From: an uncultured Spirochaetaceae bacterium
GTDB lineage: Bacteria; Spirochaetota; Spirochaetia; Sphaerochaetales; Sphaerochaetaceae
Direction of reading: 5' to 3'
DNA: 7,946 nucleotides
Assembly: GCA_944389985.1 (NCBI GenBank)
Contig: CALXON010000203.1
Location: 1 to 7,946 of the forward strand
Positions 1 through 6,005 of this stretch are shown here, piece by piece. The notes below the pieces were generated by a model. The model saw only the letters and a program-made list of their open reading frames with translations. It did not search any database and was not told the origin of the DNA. The stretch's first letter is position 1. Each line of letters begins with the position of its first letter. Both the position numbers and the translations under genes were made by a program.

Positions 1-2
1 AT

Positions 3-1265
3 ATGAAGAACAGTGCATACAGACCGAGGATCATTGACAGGGAAATACAGCAGAAGCTTCAGCTGGCAAAGGCAGTATGCGTACAGGGGCCTAAAGCATC
101 AGGTAAGACATGGTCCGCGAAGAATCAGGCGGAAAGTGCCATCATGCTTGGAGATCCTGCTGACAATTTCGCCAATCGAAGGATTGTCATGATGGACAAC
201 TCGGCCGCACTGAAAGGGAAGTCTCCTCATCTCATCGATGAGTGGCAGGAGATTCCTTCTCTATGGGATGCTGTGAGATTTGCCGTGGATGAATCCCCCG
301 AGATGGGAAGATTCATACTGACAGGATCATCCACTCCATTGAAAAAGGGGGTAATGCATTCTGGAACAGGGCGGATTGCACTTGTGAACATGAAACCAAT
401 GTCACTTCTGGAATCAGGGGAATCGTCCGGTAAAGTGTCTCTCTCTTCGCTGTTCAGAGAAGGAATATCTGAAGCTGTCAGTACAGGGAGTGTGAGAATA
501 GATGATCTTGCATATTATATTGTCAGGGGAGGATGGCCGGCAGCCCTGGATATTCCCCGTGAATATGCATCCTCTTATGCTTCTGATTATGTGAAAGGAA
601 TACTTCAGGAAGATATTCCCCGGGTGGCAGAGACAATTGATATGATAAAAATGCACAGGTTCATGCGATCCCTTGCCCGTAATGAGAGCACAACCGCTTC
701 AAAAAGAACGTTGCAGAGAGATATGAACGGGGAAATAAGTGATGTGACAATCGACTCATATTCCTCAATTCTCTCGCGTCTGTTCCTTGTTTCAAACCAG
801 CTTCCGTTCAGTCCTGCCGTAAGATCATCTCTGCGTCTCAAACAGATGGAGAAACGTCATTTTGTGGATCCCTCCATCTCAGCAGCACTGCTTGGAATGA
901 CGGAAGCTTCCCTGCTTTCAGATCTGCAGACATTCGGTTTCCTTTTTGAGGCTCTTACCGAAAGGGATCTTTCAATTTATGCAGAAGCTTCCGGATGCAG
1001 GCTCATGCATTATCAGGATTACAGAAATAATGAGATAGATGCCATTGTAGAGGCTCCGGATGGCTCATGGGGAGCTGTTGAGATAAAACTTGGGGCAGGG
1101 GAGATAGACCATGCCGCTCATACGCTTCTGAAGGCAGATAAAGCCATGAGGGAAGCTTCTGGAAAGGGCGCATCCTTCCTTGCTGTGATCTGTGGCCTCA
1201 CGACATATGCCTATAAACGTGAGGATGGGGTGAATGTCATTCCTTTGACTGCACTTGGCGTATGA
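3..1265 (+). CDS. AAA-family ATPase with DUF4143 (ATP-binding protein)
   Basis: A 420-residue protein of the widespread AAA_14/DUF4143 ATPase family; the biological role of the family is not established. Seen in the sequence: a Walker A P-loop GPKASGKT at residues 29-36, a Walker B-like LIDEWQ at about 77-82, and a sensor-like FILTGSS near 104-110. The DUF4143 region follows, and near the C-terminus there is an EID...EIK pattern (E344, D346, E360, K362) resembling a PD-(D/E)XK nuclease-like fold. The length is normal for the family and the N-terminus (PRIID, then the P-loop near residue 30) fits, so the ATG two bases inside the window is probably the true start, although its ribosome site lies outside. 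The gene is convergent with metK. Three 60-base samples (301-360, 721-780, 601-660) each contain 25 G+C, lower than neighbouring genes, which hints at acquisition. Family assignment is firm; function is not. Confidence 0.88.
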   Translation: MKNSAYRPRIIDREIQQKLQLAKAVCVQGPKASGKTWSAKNQAESAIMLGDPADNFANRRIVMMDNSAALKGKSPHLIDEWQEIPSLWDAVRFAVDESPEMGRFILTGSSTPLKKGVMHSGTGRIALVNMKPMSLLESGESSGKVSLSSLFREGISEAVSTGSVRIDDLAYYIVRGGWPAALDIPREYASSYASDYVKGILQEDIPRVAETIDMIKMHRFMRSLARNESTTASKRTLQRDMNGEISDVTIDSYSSILSRLFLVSNQLPFSPAVRSSLRLKQMEKRHFVDPSISAALLGMTEASLLSDLQTFGFLFEALTERDLSIYAEASGCRLMHYQDYRNNEIDAIVEAPDGSWGAVEIKLGAGEIDHAAHTLLKADKAMREASGKGASFLAVICGLTTYAYKREDGVNVIPLTALGV

Positions 1266-1270
1266 AATGA

Positions 1271-1299
1271 AAAAGAAACGGACCTCGCTTGAGGCCCGT
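1271..1299 (-). terminator. Intrinsic terminator downstream of metK
   Basis: Read on the minus strand, a 9-bp stem (ACGGGCCTC / GAGGTCCGT, with one G-U pair) closes on the four-base loop AAGC. It is followed at once by the T-rich run TTTCTTTTTC. The stem begins 7 nt after the metK stop codon. On the plus strand the wobble becomes an A-C mismatch and no T-run follows, so the element works mainly for the leftward metK operon and not for the ATPase gene that converges on it. Confidence 0.82.
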
Positions 1300-1305
1300 C
1301 CTTCA

Positions 1306-2463
1306 TCAGAACATTGCTTTGAGATCTTCAAGAGCTTCCTGATCTATCACTTCCCAGGGGAATGTGACATCGGTCCTTCCGAAGGATCCTTCACCTGCGG
1401 CCTTGAGATAGACCGGAGTCCTGAGATTGTACTTCCTGATCATTCCCTCTGGGCGGAGGTCATAGTGCTTCTTCACCCATGAAAGGATTTTGTCCTCGCT
1501 GAGCTTTCCTGTACCGTATGTGAACACGGCAAGGGACACTGGCTCTGCAACGCCGATCGCATAAGCAGCCTGAAGCTCACACTCTGCTGCAGCACCTGCG
1601 GCGACTATTGTCTTCGCGATGTTCCTGAGAGCGAGTGATGCAGTCCTGTCGACCTTTGTGGGATCCTTTCCGGAGAAAGCTCCGCCACCATGATGAGCAT
1701 AGCCGCCATAGGTGTCGACGATGATCTTTCTTCCTGTCAGTCCTGTATCGGCAGCGGGACCACCGAGTACGAAACGTCCTGTAGGATTGATGAAGTACTT
1801 CGTGTTCTCATCTGCCATTCCTTCAGGAAGGACAGGATCGATCACGTTCTTCCTTATATCCTCTCTGAGCTTCTCGAGACTTACATCCGGATCATGCTGG
1901 GCAGAGATGACGACAGCTTCAATCCTTACCGGTTTCCTGTCATCATACTCAACCGTCACCTGTGACTTTCCGTCAGGTCTGAGGTAGGGGATGGTTCCGT
2001 CCTCTCTGAGATCAGTGAGTCTCATCGTGAGCTTTCTTGCCAGATTCATGGCAAGAGGCATGTACTCCTCTCCCTCGTCGGATGCATAACCGAACATCAT
2101 TCCCTGATCGCCTGCTCCGAGCGTGGAGCTGTCACTGTAGGAGTTGTTGACTCCCATCGCGATGTCTCCGGACTGCTCGTGCAGTGAGCATGTGATATTC
2201 GCAGTATCGTCAAATCCGTACTCGGGCTTTGTGTATCCGATGGATCTGATGACCTTTCTTGCCGTACCGATATAGTCGACCTTCGCCTTTGTGGTGATCT
2301 CACCCATGATGTGCACTGCCCCCGGCTCGGCAATCACCTCGCACGCTGAGCGTGACATGGGATCCTGCTTCAGAAGCTCATCAAGGATTCCGTCCGCTAT
2401 CTGGTCACAGACCTTGTCAGGATGCCCGTTGGTGACCGATTCTGATGTGAAGAATCTTCTCAT
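1306..2463 (-). CDS. metK: S-adenosylmethionine synthetase (methionine adenosyltransferase)
   Basis: Makes S-adenosylmethionine from methionine and ATP, releasing phosphate and diphosphate; a cytoplasmic, normally tetrameric enzyme. The 385-residue length is typical. Signature motifs are intact: GHPDK at 13-17 (active-site H14, D16), GAGDQG at 116-121, and the glycine-rich GGGAFSGKDPTKVDRTA at 259-275. D239, K246, K266 and D272 fall one position after the known catalytic residues of the E. coli enzyme. The start is supported by a GGAGG ribosome site (CGGAGGACTGT before the ATG). It lies 12 nt after the stop of the upstream radical SAM gene, so the two are almost certainly co-transcribed, and an intrinsic terminator follows. 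No SAM riboswitch is visible in front of the operon. Identification is secure. Confidence 0.98.
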   Translation of the reverse strand: MRRFFTSESVTNGHPDKVCDQIADGILDELLKQDPMSRSACEVIAEPGAVHIMGEITTKAKVDYIGTARKVIRSIGYTKPEYGFDDTANITCSLHEQSGDIAMGVNNSYSDSSTLGAGDQGMMFGYASDEGEEYMPLAMNLARKLTMRLTDLREDGTIPYLRPDGKSQVTVEYDDRKPVRIEAVVISAQHDPDVSLEKLREDIRKNVIDPVLPEGMADENTKYFINPTGRFVLGGPAADTGLTGRKIIVDTYGGYAHHGGGAFSGKDPTKVDRTASLALRNIAKTIVAAGAAAECELQAAYAIGVAEPVSLAVFTYGTGKLSEDKILSWVKKHYDLRPEGMIRKYNLRTPVYLKAAGEGSFGRTDVTFPWEVIDQEALEDLKAMF

Positions 2464-2475
2464 ACAGTCCTCCGC

Positions 2476-3840
2476 TCAGACCGGCTGGCCCGGATGTGAT
2501 TTATGCCAGAGCTCGTCTGCCACAGGCTTCCAGTTTGTTGCGGCTTCCTTACACTTCGCGCAGAGATCATCGACATCCTCTTTCGCACTGAGATCTGTCG
2601 ATTCAGCACCTGATGCGTGGACCATCTCAGCAAGCGCTCCGTTGTTGTCGAGAAGCGGGCACGGTCTCAGATAGTTCGGTGAGAACGGCTGATGCTGGGC
2701 ATACTGCTGGAAAAGCGGTCCCTGAAGTGCTTCGATGAGAGTGTGCTCGTGGATGTTCGTGTCGGAGTAGTGGATGAATGCGCATGGCTCACAGTCTCCG
2801 TTCGCGTTGATGTGGAGGTAGAATCTTCCTCCTGCGATACAGCCGTTGACATACTCGCCGTCATTCCAGAAATCCATCGTGAAGATCGGCTTCGTGTGCC
2901 TGTATTCACGGATCTTGTTGTACATGTACTCTCTGTCCTCGGCTCTTGCCATGAGATCTGTAGGAGCACCGACACCGACCGGCATGTAGGTGAAGAACCA
3001 TGCGAACTTCGCTCCCATCTTCACCATCCAGTCGAAGTACTCTTCCGAGCCGATGACCTTGTAGTTCTGATGTGTGTAGCAGCAGGAGACTCCGAAAGGA
3101 AGCTTGTGGGCCTTGAGGATCTCCATCGCCTTCACGACCTTGTCATATGTACCGTTGCCGCGCCTTGAATCGGTTGCCTCTCCGAAACCCTCTACAGAGA
3201 TTGCAGGCACGAAGTTCTTCACCCTGAGCATATCCTCTGCGAACTTGTCATCGATGAGTGTTCCGTTCGTGAATGCCATGAACTGTGAATCAGGATGTGC
3301 TTCACAGAGTCTGATGATGTCAGCCTTCCTTACAAGAGGCTCTCCGCCTGTATAGAGGAACATCCTCGTTCCGATCTCATTCGCCTGATTTATGATTGAA
3401 TCAAGGGTCTCATAGCTGAGGTTGAGCTTGTTGCCGTATTCGGCAGCCCAGCATCCGACACAGTGAAGGTTGCATGCGCTTGTAGGATCAAGAAGGATTG
3501 TCCATGGAATGTTGCAGCCATACTTCTCCTTCGCGATCTTCTTCCTTCTTCCTCCGAGAATCGTCGCGTTGATCAGGAAGTTCTCGAATGTCTTCTGCCT
3601 GACCTCCGGATCTATATCGGTCCAGAAACTCTTTACGAGCTGATACCAGTTGCTGTTCTTGTCACCAAGAACCTCGTGTATGCGCTTGCGCTGTTTTGCG
3701 ACAGTTCCTTCTTTCTCGTCGTACTTGTCCACCCAGCTGATGATCTTCTCGATCGCATCGTCCGGATCTTTCTCGTTGATGTACGACAGCACAGTTTTCA
3801 ATGCAAGTGCTTCCGCGTTTTCTTTAAGTGTGTTTTTCAT
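2476..3840 (-). CDS. Radical SAM/SPASM-type protein, substrate unknown
   Basis: A 454-residue radical SAM enzyme. The cluster motif CNLHCVGC gives C123, C127 and C130 (CX3CX2C) for the SAM-binding [4Fe-4S] centre, and GGEP at 165-168 is the usual SAM amino-group contact. About 110 residues of predicted helical sequence precede the core. The C-terminal part carries further cysteines in a SPASM/Twitch-like layout: C334, then G348 and C353 (C-X13-G-X4-C), then C394 and C427-X2-C430, so one or two auxiliary clusters are likely. The substrate cannot be told; many relatives modify peptides or small molecules, and no precursor peptide is visible nearby. The start has a good ribosome site (AGAAGGAAG, 7 nt before the ATG) and a promoter upstream. 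It is the first gene of an operon with metK, the source of its cofactor. Family sure, reaction unknown. Confidence 0.9.
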   Translation of the reverse strand: MKNTLKENAEALALKTVLSYINEKDPDDAIEKIISWVDKYDEKEGTVAKQRKRIHEVLGDKNSNWYQLVKSFWTDIDPEVRQKTFENFLINATILGGRRKKIAKEKYGCNIPWTILLDPTSACNLHCVGCWAAEYGNKLNLSYETLDSIINQANEIGTRMFLYTGGEPLVRKADIIRLCEAHPDSQFMAFTNGTLIDDKFAEDMLRVKNFVPAISVEGFGEATDSRRGNGTYDKVVKAMEILKAHKLPFGVSCCYTHQNYKVIGSEEYFDWMVKMGAKFAWFFTYMPVGVGAPTDLMARAEDREYMYNKIREYRHTKPIFTMDFWNDGEYVNGCIAGGRFYLHINANGDCEPCAFIHYSDTNIHEHTLIEALQGPLFQQYAQHQPFSPNYLRPCPLLDNNGALAEMVHASGAESTDLSAKEDVDDLCAKCKEAATNWKPVADELWHKSHPGQPV

Positions 3841-3878
3841 CTATGCACTTCCTTCTTCTGTGAAGATAACCATAGCTG

Positions 3879-3907
3879 ATTGTAAAGTCACGCGAAACTT
3901 ATTTCAA
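3879..3907 (-). promoter_or_regulatory. Promoter of the radical SAM-metK operon
   Basis: On the minus strand, TTGAAA (3902-3907) and TACAAT (3879-3884) are separated by exactly 17 bases, a near-consensus sigma-70/sigma-A promoter. Transcription would start near 3872, giving a leader of roughly 30 nt that carries the ribosome site AGAAGGAAG. That leader is too short for a known SAM riboswitch. Because the upstream TetR gene runs in the same direction with no terminator between, read-through from it is also possible. Confidence 0.65.
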
Positions 3908-3923
3908 CATCGAAGGAGGTGGT

Positions 3924-4457
3924 TCACCTGAGCGTTATGAGACACCTTTCAGACAATCTGATCACCCGGGATCTCAGTTTCTTCACGAAAACCTCGGGTC
4001 TCTCCGGCTCATCCTCAGAGAGCCAGCGGCAGATGGCTGCCAGAAAAGCATCGAGAGCGAATGATATATAGCCGTCCCTGTCGGAGATCTCGTCGAAGAT
4101 ATCCAGAAGACACTTCATCAGAAGCGGTTCCATGATCCTTCCGAGGTATGCGTTGCCGGGAATTCCCAGTATGGATCTGCAGAATGCTTTTTCCTTATAT
4201 AGGTACCCGAAGAGCATGACCATGACTTCCCAGCCTTCCTCCTCTTCCGGGGTTGTGTCGAGGTATTCCTGGAATTCCGTGTCGAGAATCCAGTTCACGA
4301 GTTCAGTCTTGTTTGCGAAATGATAGTAGAAGCTCTTTCTTGTGAGACCTGCTCCCCCTGCGATCATTCCTATGGGTATTTTATCAAATGGATACTTGCC
4401 CATAAGGGTTTTGAGAGAGACAGCAAGTGCCTTTCTTGTATCTTCTGATCTAGCCAT
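3924..4457 (-). CDS. TetR/AcrR-family transcriptional regulator (divergent from ilvA)
   Basis: A 177-residue DNA-binding regulator. The N-terminal TetR domain spans about residues 5-55, with the helix-turn-helix over DKIPIGMIAGGAGLTRKSFYYHF (about 25-47) and the typical SFYYHFANK ending. The C-terminal ligand/dimer domain shows no clear ligand signature. Its layout resembles the DhaS-like branch, but nothing links it to dihydroxyacetone. I chose the ATG at 4457, not the in-frame ATG at 4550. The 31 extra residues are not TetR-like and would translate the promoter and operator, whereas MARSEDTRKAL is a normal TetR N-terminus. No Shine-Dalgarno precedes it, and the predicted -10 sits 7 nt upstream, suggesting a leaderless message. 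A perfect inverted repeat lies within its promoter, so it probably represses itself. It is upstream of and co-directional with the radical SAM-metK operon and divergent from ilvA; either could be a target. Confidence 0.88.
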   Translation of the reverse strand: MARSEDTRKALAVSLKTLMGKYPFDKIPIGMIAGGAGLTRKSFYYHFANKTELVNWILDTEFQEYLDTTPEEEEGWEVMVMLFGYLYKEKAFCRSILGIPGNAYLGRIMEPLLMKCLLDIFDEISDRDGYISFALDAFLAAICRWLSEDEPERPEVFVKKLRSRVIRLSERCLITLR

Positions 4458-4464
4458 ACAGTGA

Positions 4465-4493
4465 ATTTTACAGCTTTGGACAGCTGTAAACAA
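4465..4493 (-). promoter_or_regulatory. Promoter of the divergent TetR gene
   Basis: On the minus strand, TTGTTT (4488-4493) and TAAAAT (4465-4470) are 17 bases apart. The -10 ends 7 nt before the ATG at 4457, so transcription should begin at or within a base of the start codon. The spacer is occupied by a perfect inverted repeat that also touches both hexamers, a classic arrangement for autorepression. Confidence 0.6.
4467..4490. promoter_or_regulatory. Inverted repeat, probable TetR operator
   Basis: The arms TTTACAGCT (4467-4475) and AGCTGTAAA (4482-4490) are perfect 9-bp inverted repeats around the six-base spacer TTGGAC. Size and symmetry suit a TetR-family dimer. The repeat covers the -35/-10 spacer of the regulator's own promoter. 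It ends 25 bp before the -35 of ilvA, so bound protein would block the regulator gene directly and could influence ilvA less directly. That the adjacent TetR protein binds here is inferred from position. Confidence 0.7.
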
Positions 4494-4507
4494 GAAAAAT
4501 TGGACAG
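4476..4507 (+). repeat. Direct repeat TTGGACAG, two copies 24 bp apart
   Basis: TTGGACAG occurs at 4476-4483 (the operator spacer plus the start of its right arm) and again at 4500-4507. The wider copies are TTGGACAGCTG and TTGGACAGGTG. The second copy lies between the palindrome and the ilvA -35. It may be a weaker half-site for the same regulator, or chance; eight matching bases are not strong evidence. Confidence 0.4.
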
Positions 4508-4515
4508 GTGCTTGC

Positions 4516-4544
4516 TTGATGCGTTTTCGATCGGGCGGTAGAAT
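4516..4544 (+). promoter_or_regulatory. Promoter of ilvA, placed for a leaderless transcript
   Basis: TTGATG (4516-4521) and TAGAAT (4539-4544) are separated by 17 bases. Only six bases lie between the -10 and the ATG at 4551, so the predicted start of transcription coincides with the start codon. No Shine-Dalgarno sequence exists between them, which agrees with a leaderless mRNA. The -35 is only a moderate match to consensus. Confidence 0.6.
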
Positions 4545-4550
4545 CCGCAT

Positions 4551-5750
4551 ATGTTGACACTCGATACGGTTTACCAGGCTTCATTCGCGCTCAGACAGGC
4601 AGCGCGTGTTACAGATCTGATCAGGGCTCCCAAGATGTTCCCTGACAACGATGTCTTCCTAAAGACAGAGAACCTGCAGATAACAGGATCATTCAAGGTC
4701 CGTGGCGCATACTACAAGATCTCAAGGCTTACGGACGAGCAGAAGAGAAAGGGCGTCATCGCATGCTCTGCGGGAAATCATGCGCAGGGTGTCGCGCTTG
4801 CTGCCTCGAGGCAGGGGATCGATGCTCTCATCTGTCTTCCTGAGGGCGCTCCGATATCGAAGGTGGAGGCGACAAGAAGTTATGGAGCTGGAATCGAGCT
4901 CGTGAAGGGTGTATATGACGATGCGTACAACAGGGCTCTTGAGATAATGAAGGAGACAGGACGCACGATGATCCATCCGTTCGACGATGAGGATGTGATC
5001 GCAGGGCAGGGGACGATAGCGCTTGAGATACTCCAGCAGCTTCCCGAGGCTGATGCCATAGTCGTTCCTGTCGGAGGTGGCGGTCTCATCTCAGGAGTGG
5101 CATTCACCGCCAAGATGCTCAAACCATCCATAAAGATCTACGGAGTGCAGGCGAAAGGGGCCGCTTCCATGCTTGTCTCTCATGAGATGCATGAGATCCA
5201 TGCGCTTTCAGGTGTCAACACGATAGCAGATGGAATAGCGGTGAAGTGTCCGGGAGACATCACATTCGGCCTTGTCGAGAAGTATGTCGATGAGATAGTC
5301 ACCGTGACGGACGATGAGATAGCTGTTGCCATTCTCGATCTGATGGAGAAGCAGAAACTGGTCTCCGAAGGAGCCGGAGCTGTCGCGGTGGCTGCTGCAC
5401 TGTCAGGACGCATTCCTCTCACAGGACGTACTGTCCTCCTTGTCTCCGGTGGCAACATCGATGTGACTGTGCTTTCCAGAGTCATAAACAGGGCGCTCAT
5501 CAGAGAGGGCAGGCTTGCTGATATCACGGTGGAACTGATAGACAAGCCGGGACAGCTTGTCGAGGTGTCTATGATCATCGCTCACGCAGGTGCAAATGTC
5601 ACAGGAGTCTTCCATGACAAGAACGGGAATGAGAAGGACCTCAACAACTGTACGCTCCGTGTGACGATGGAGACAAGAGACCATGAGCATATAGACGAGA
5701 TAAAGAAGGCTCTCTCATCACATGGTTTCCAGCTCCGGGGAGAGGCCTGA
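4551..5750 (+). CDS. ilvA: Threonine ammonia-lyase (threonine deaminase), medium form with ACT domain
   Basis: A PLP enzyme converting L-threonine to 2-oxobutyrate and ammonia, feeding isoleucine synthesis or threonine breakdown. The 399 residues match the medium-length family, which has one C-terminal ACT-like domain and not the two of E. coli IlvA. Visible motifs: the PLP lysine in TGSFKVRGA (K49), CSAGNHAQG at 72-80, the glycine loop PVGGGGLISG (173-182) that holds the cofactor phosphate, and SGGNID at 299-304 near the pyridine ring. An ACT domain runs from about 324 to 395 (ITVELIDKPGQL onward). The start MLTLDTVYQAS matches the usual N-terminus of this family, which fixes the ATG although it lacks a ribosome site. 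The gene is divergent from a TetR regulator and stands alone, with no other ilv gene in the window. Biosynthetic (ilvA) versus catabolic (tdcB-like) use cannot be settled here. Confidence 0.95.
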   Translation: MLTLDTVYQASFALRQAARVTDLIRAPKMFPDNDVFLKTENLQITGSFKVRGAYYKISRLTDEQKRKGVIACSAGNHAQGVALAASRQGIDALICLPEGAPISKVEATRSYGAGIELVKGVYDDAYNRALEIMKETGRTMIHPFDDEDVIAGQGTIALEILQQLPEADAIVVPVGGGGLISGVAFTAKMLKPSIKIYGVQAKGAASMLVSHEMHEIHALSGVNTIADGIAVKCPGDITFGLVEKYVDEIVTVTDDEIAVAILDLMEKQKLVSEGAGAVAVAAALSGRIPLTGRTVLLVSGGNIDVTVLSRVINRALIREGRLADITVELIDKPGQLVEVSMIIAHAGANVTGVFHDKNGNEKDLNNCTLRVTMETRDHEHIDEIKKALSSHGFQLRGEA

Positions 5751-5773
5751 AGCAGAGGATAGTCATTCTTGCG

Positions 5774-5793
5774 GCGGTATGCTATCATGCCGC
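5774..5793 (+). terminator. Hairpin after ilvA, possible terminator
   Basis: GCGGTATG (5774-5781) pairs with CATGCCGC (5786-5793) around the loop CTAT, an 8-bp stem with one U-G wobble in plus-strand RNA. It begins 23 nt after the ilvA stop. No clear T-run follows (TGAATACAGGCTTTG), so it is at best a weak intrinsic terminator, or a 3'-end stabiliser. On the minus strand the wobble becomes a mismatch, so it favours ilvA. Confidence 0.45.
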
Positions 5794-5969
5794 TGAATAC
5801 AGGCTTTGATGGTCAATTACTGCGAATTCTGAAGCGGATAATTAGTTTCTTCGCTGAAGATATGTCTCAGAACTGAATTGAAAAAGCTGTGGAGTATGCT
5901 TTTTTCCTGTTTGGCAAGAACTGAGAATTTTTCCACTGCGTATTTTTTCTTTCATTCTGACCGGAAACA

Positions 5970-5990
5970 TTATATCCTTAACTAATATAA
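5970..5990. promoter_or_regulatory. Inverted repeat upstream of second TetR gene, possible operator
   Basis: TTATAT (5970-5975) and ATATAA (5985-5990) are perfect 6-bp inverted arms with a nine-base spacer, directly before the ribosome site GGAGGG (5991-5996). The left arm could serve as a -10 for the gene, though I see only a poor -35 (TTCTTT, 5947-5952). The position suits autoregulation. AT-rich short arms arise easily by chance, so confidence is low. Confidence 0.35.
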
Positions 5991-6005
5991 GGAGGGACGG
6001 AGAAT

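Larger units (their letters stand above)
5751..6005. other. Intergenic region between ilvA and second TetR gene
   Basis: 255 bases without a convincing gene. It holds the ilvA hairpin near its start. An AT-rich region follows with AGAACTGA repeated at 5869-5876 and 5917-5924, an AAAAAGC/GCTTTTT inverted repeat (5881-5887 and 5898-5904) with a ten-base loop, and an outer TCTCAG/CTGAGA pair (5865-5870 and 5921-5926). The last part contains the inverted repeat and ribosome site of the downstream regulator. A short RNA or an extended leader is possible but not demonstrated. Confidence 0.5.

Noticed and set aside
3912..3929. AAGGAGGTGGTTCACC, resembling a strong ribosome site or the complement of a 16S rRNA 3' end.
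   Set aside because: It spans the end of the TetR gene in antisense. The nearest plus-strand ATG (3936) is too far from AGGAGG and opens only a frame of about 36 codons. No other rRNA sequence is present.
4458..4550. A longer start for the first TetR gene at the ATG on the minus strand at 4550, back-to-back with the ilvA ATG in CATATG.
   Set aside because: The extra 31 residues do not look like a TetR N-terminus and would be translated through the predicted promoter and the palindrome.
5180..5578. Long open frame antisense to ilvA (and similar ones antisense to metK and the radical SAM gene).
   Set aside because: Low-complexity Ser/Thr-rich translations with no family resemblance; they are by-products of codon bias in the real genes on the other strand.
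5787..5876. A 29-codon open frame beginning MPLNTGFDGQ between ilvA and the second TetR gene.
   Set aside because: Only a weak GGCGG lies upstream, its start falls inside the ilvA hairpin, it has no recognisable membrane segment or family, and a frame of this length is expected by chance.
5871..5906. TTGAAA at 5878-5883 as a -35 for the second TetR gene.
   Set aside because: No acceptable -10 lies 16-18 bases downstream (the sequence there is a T-run).
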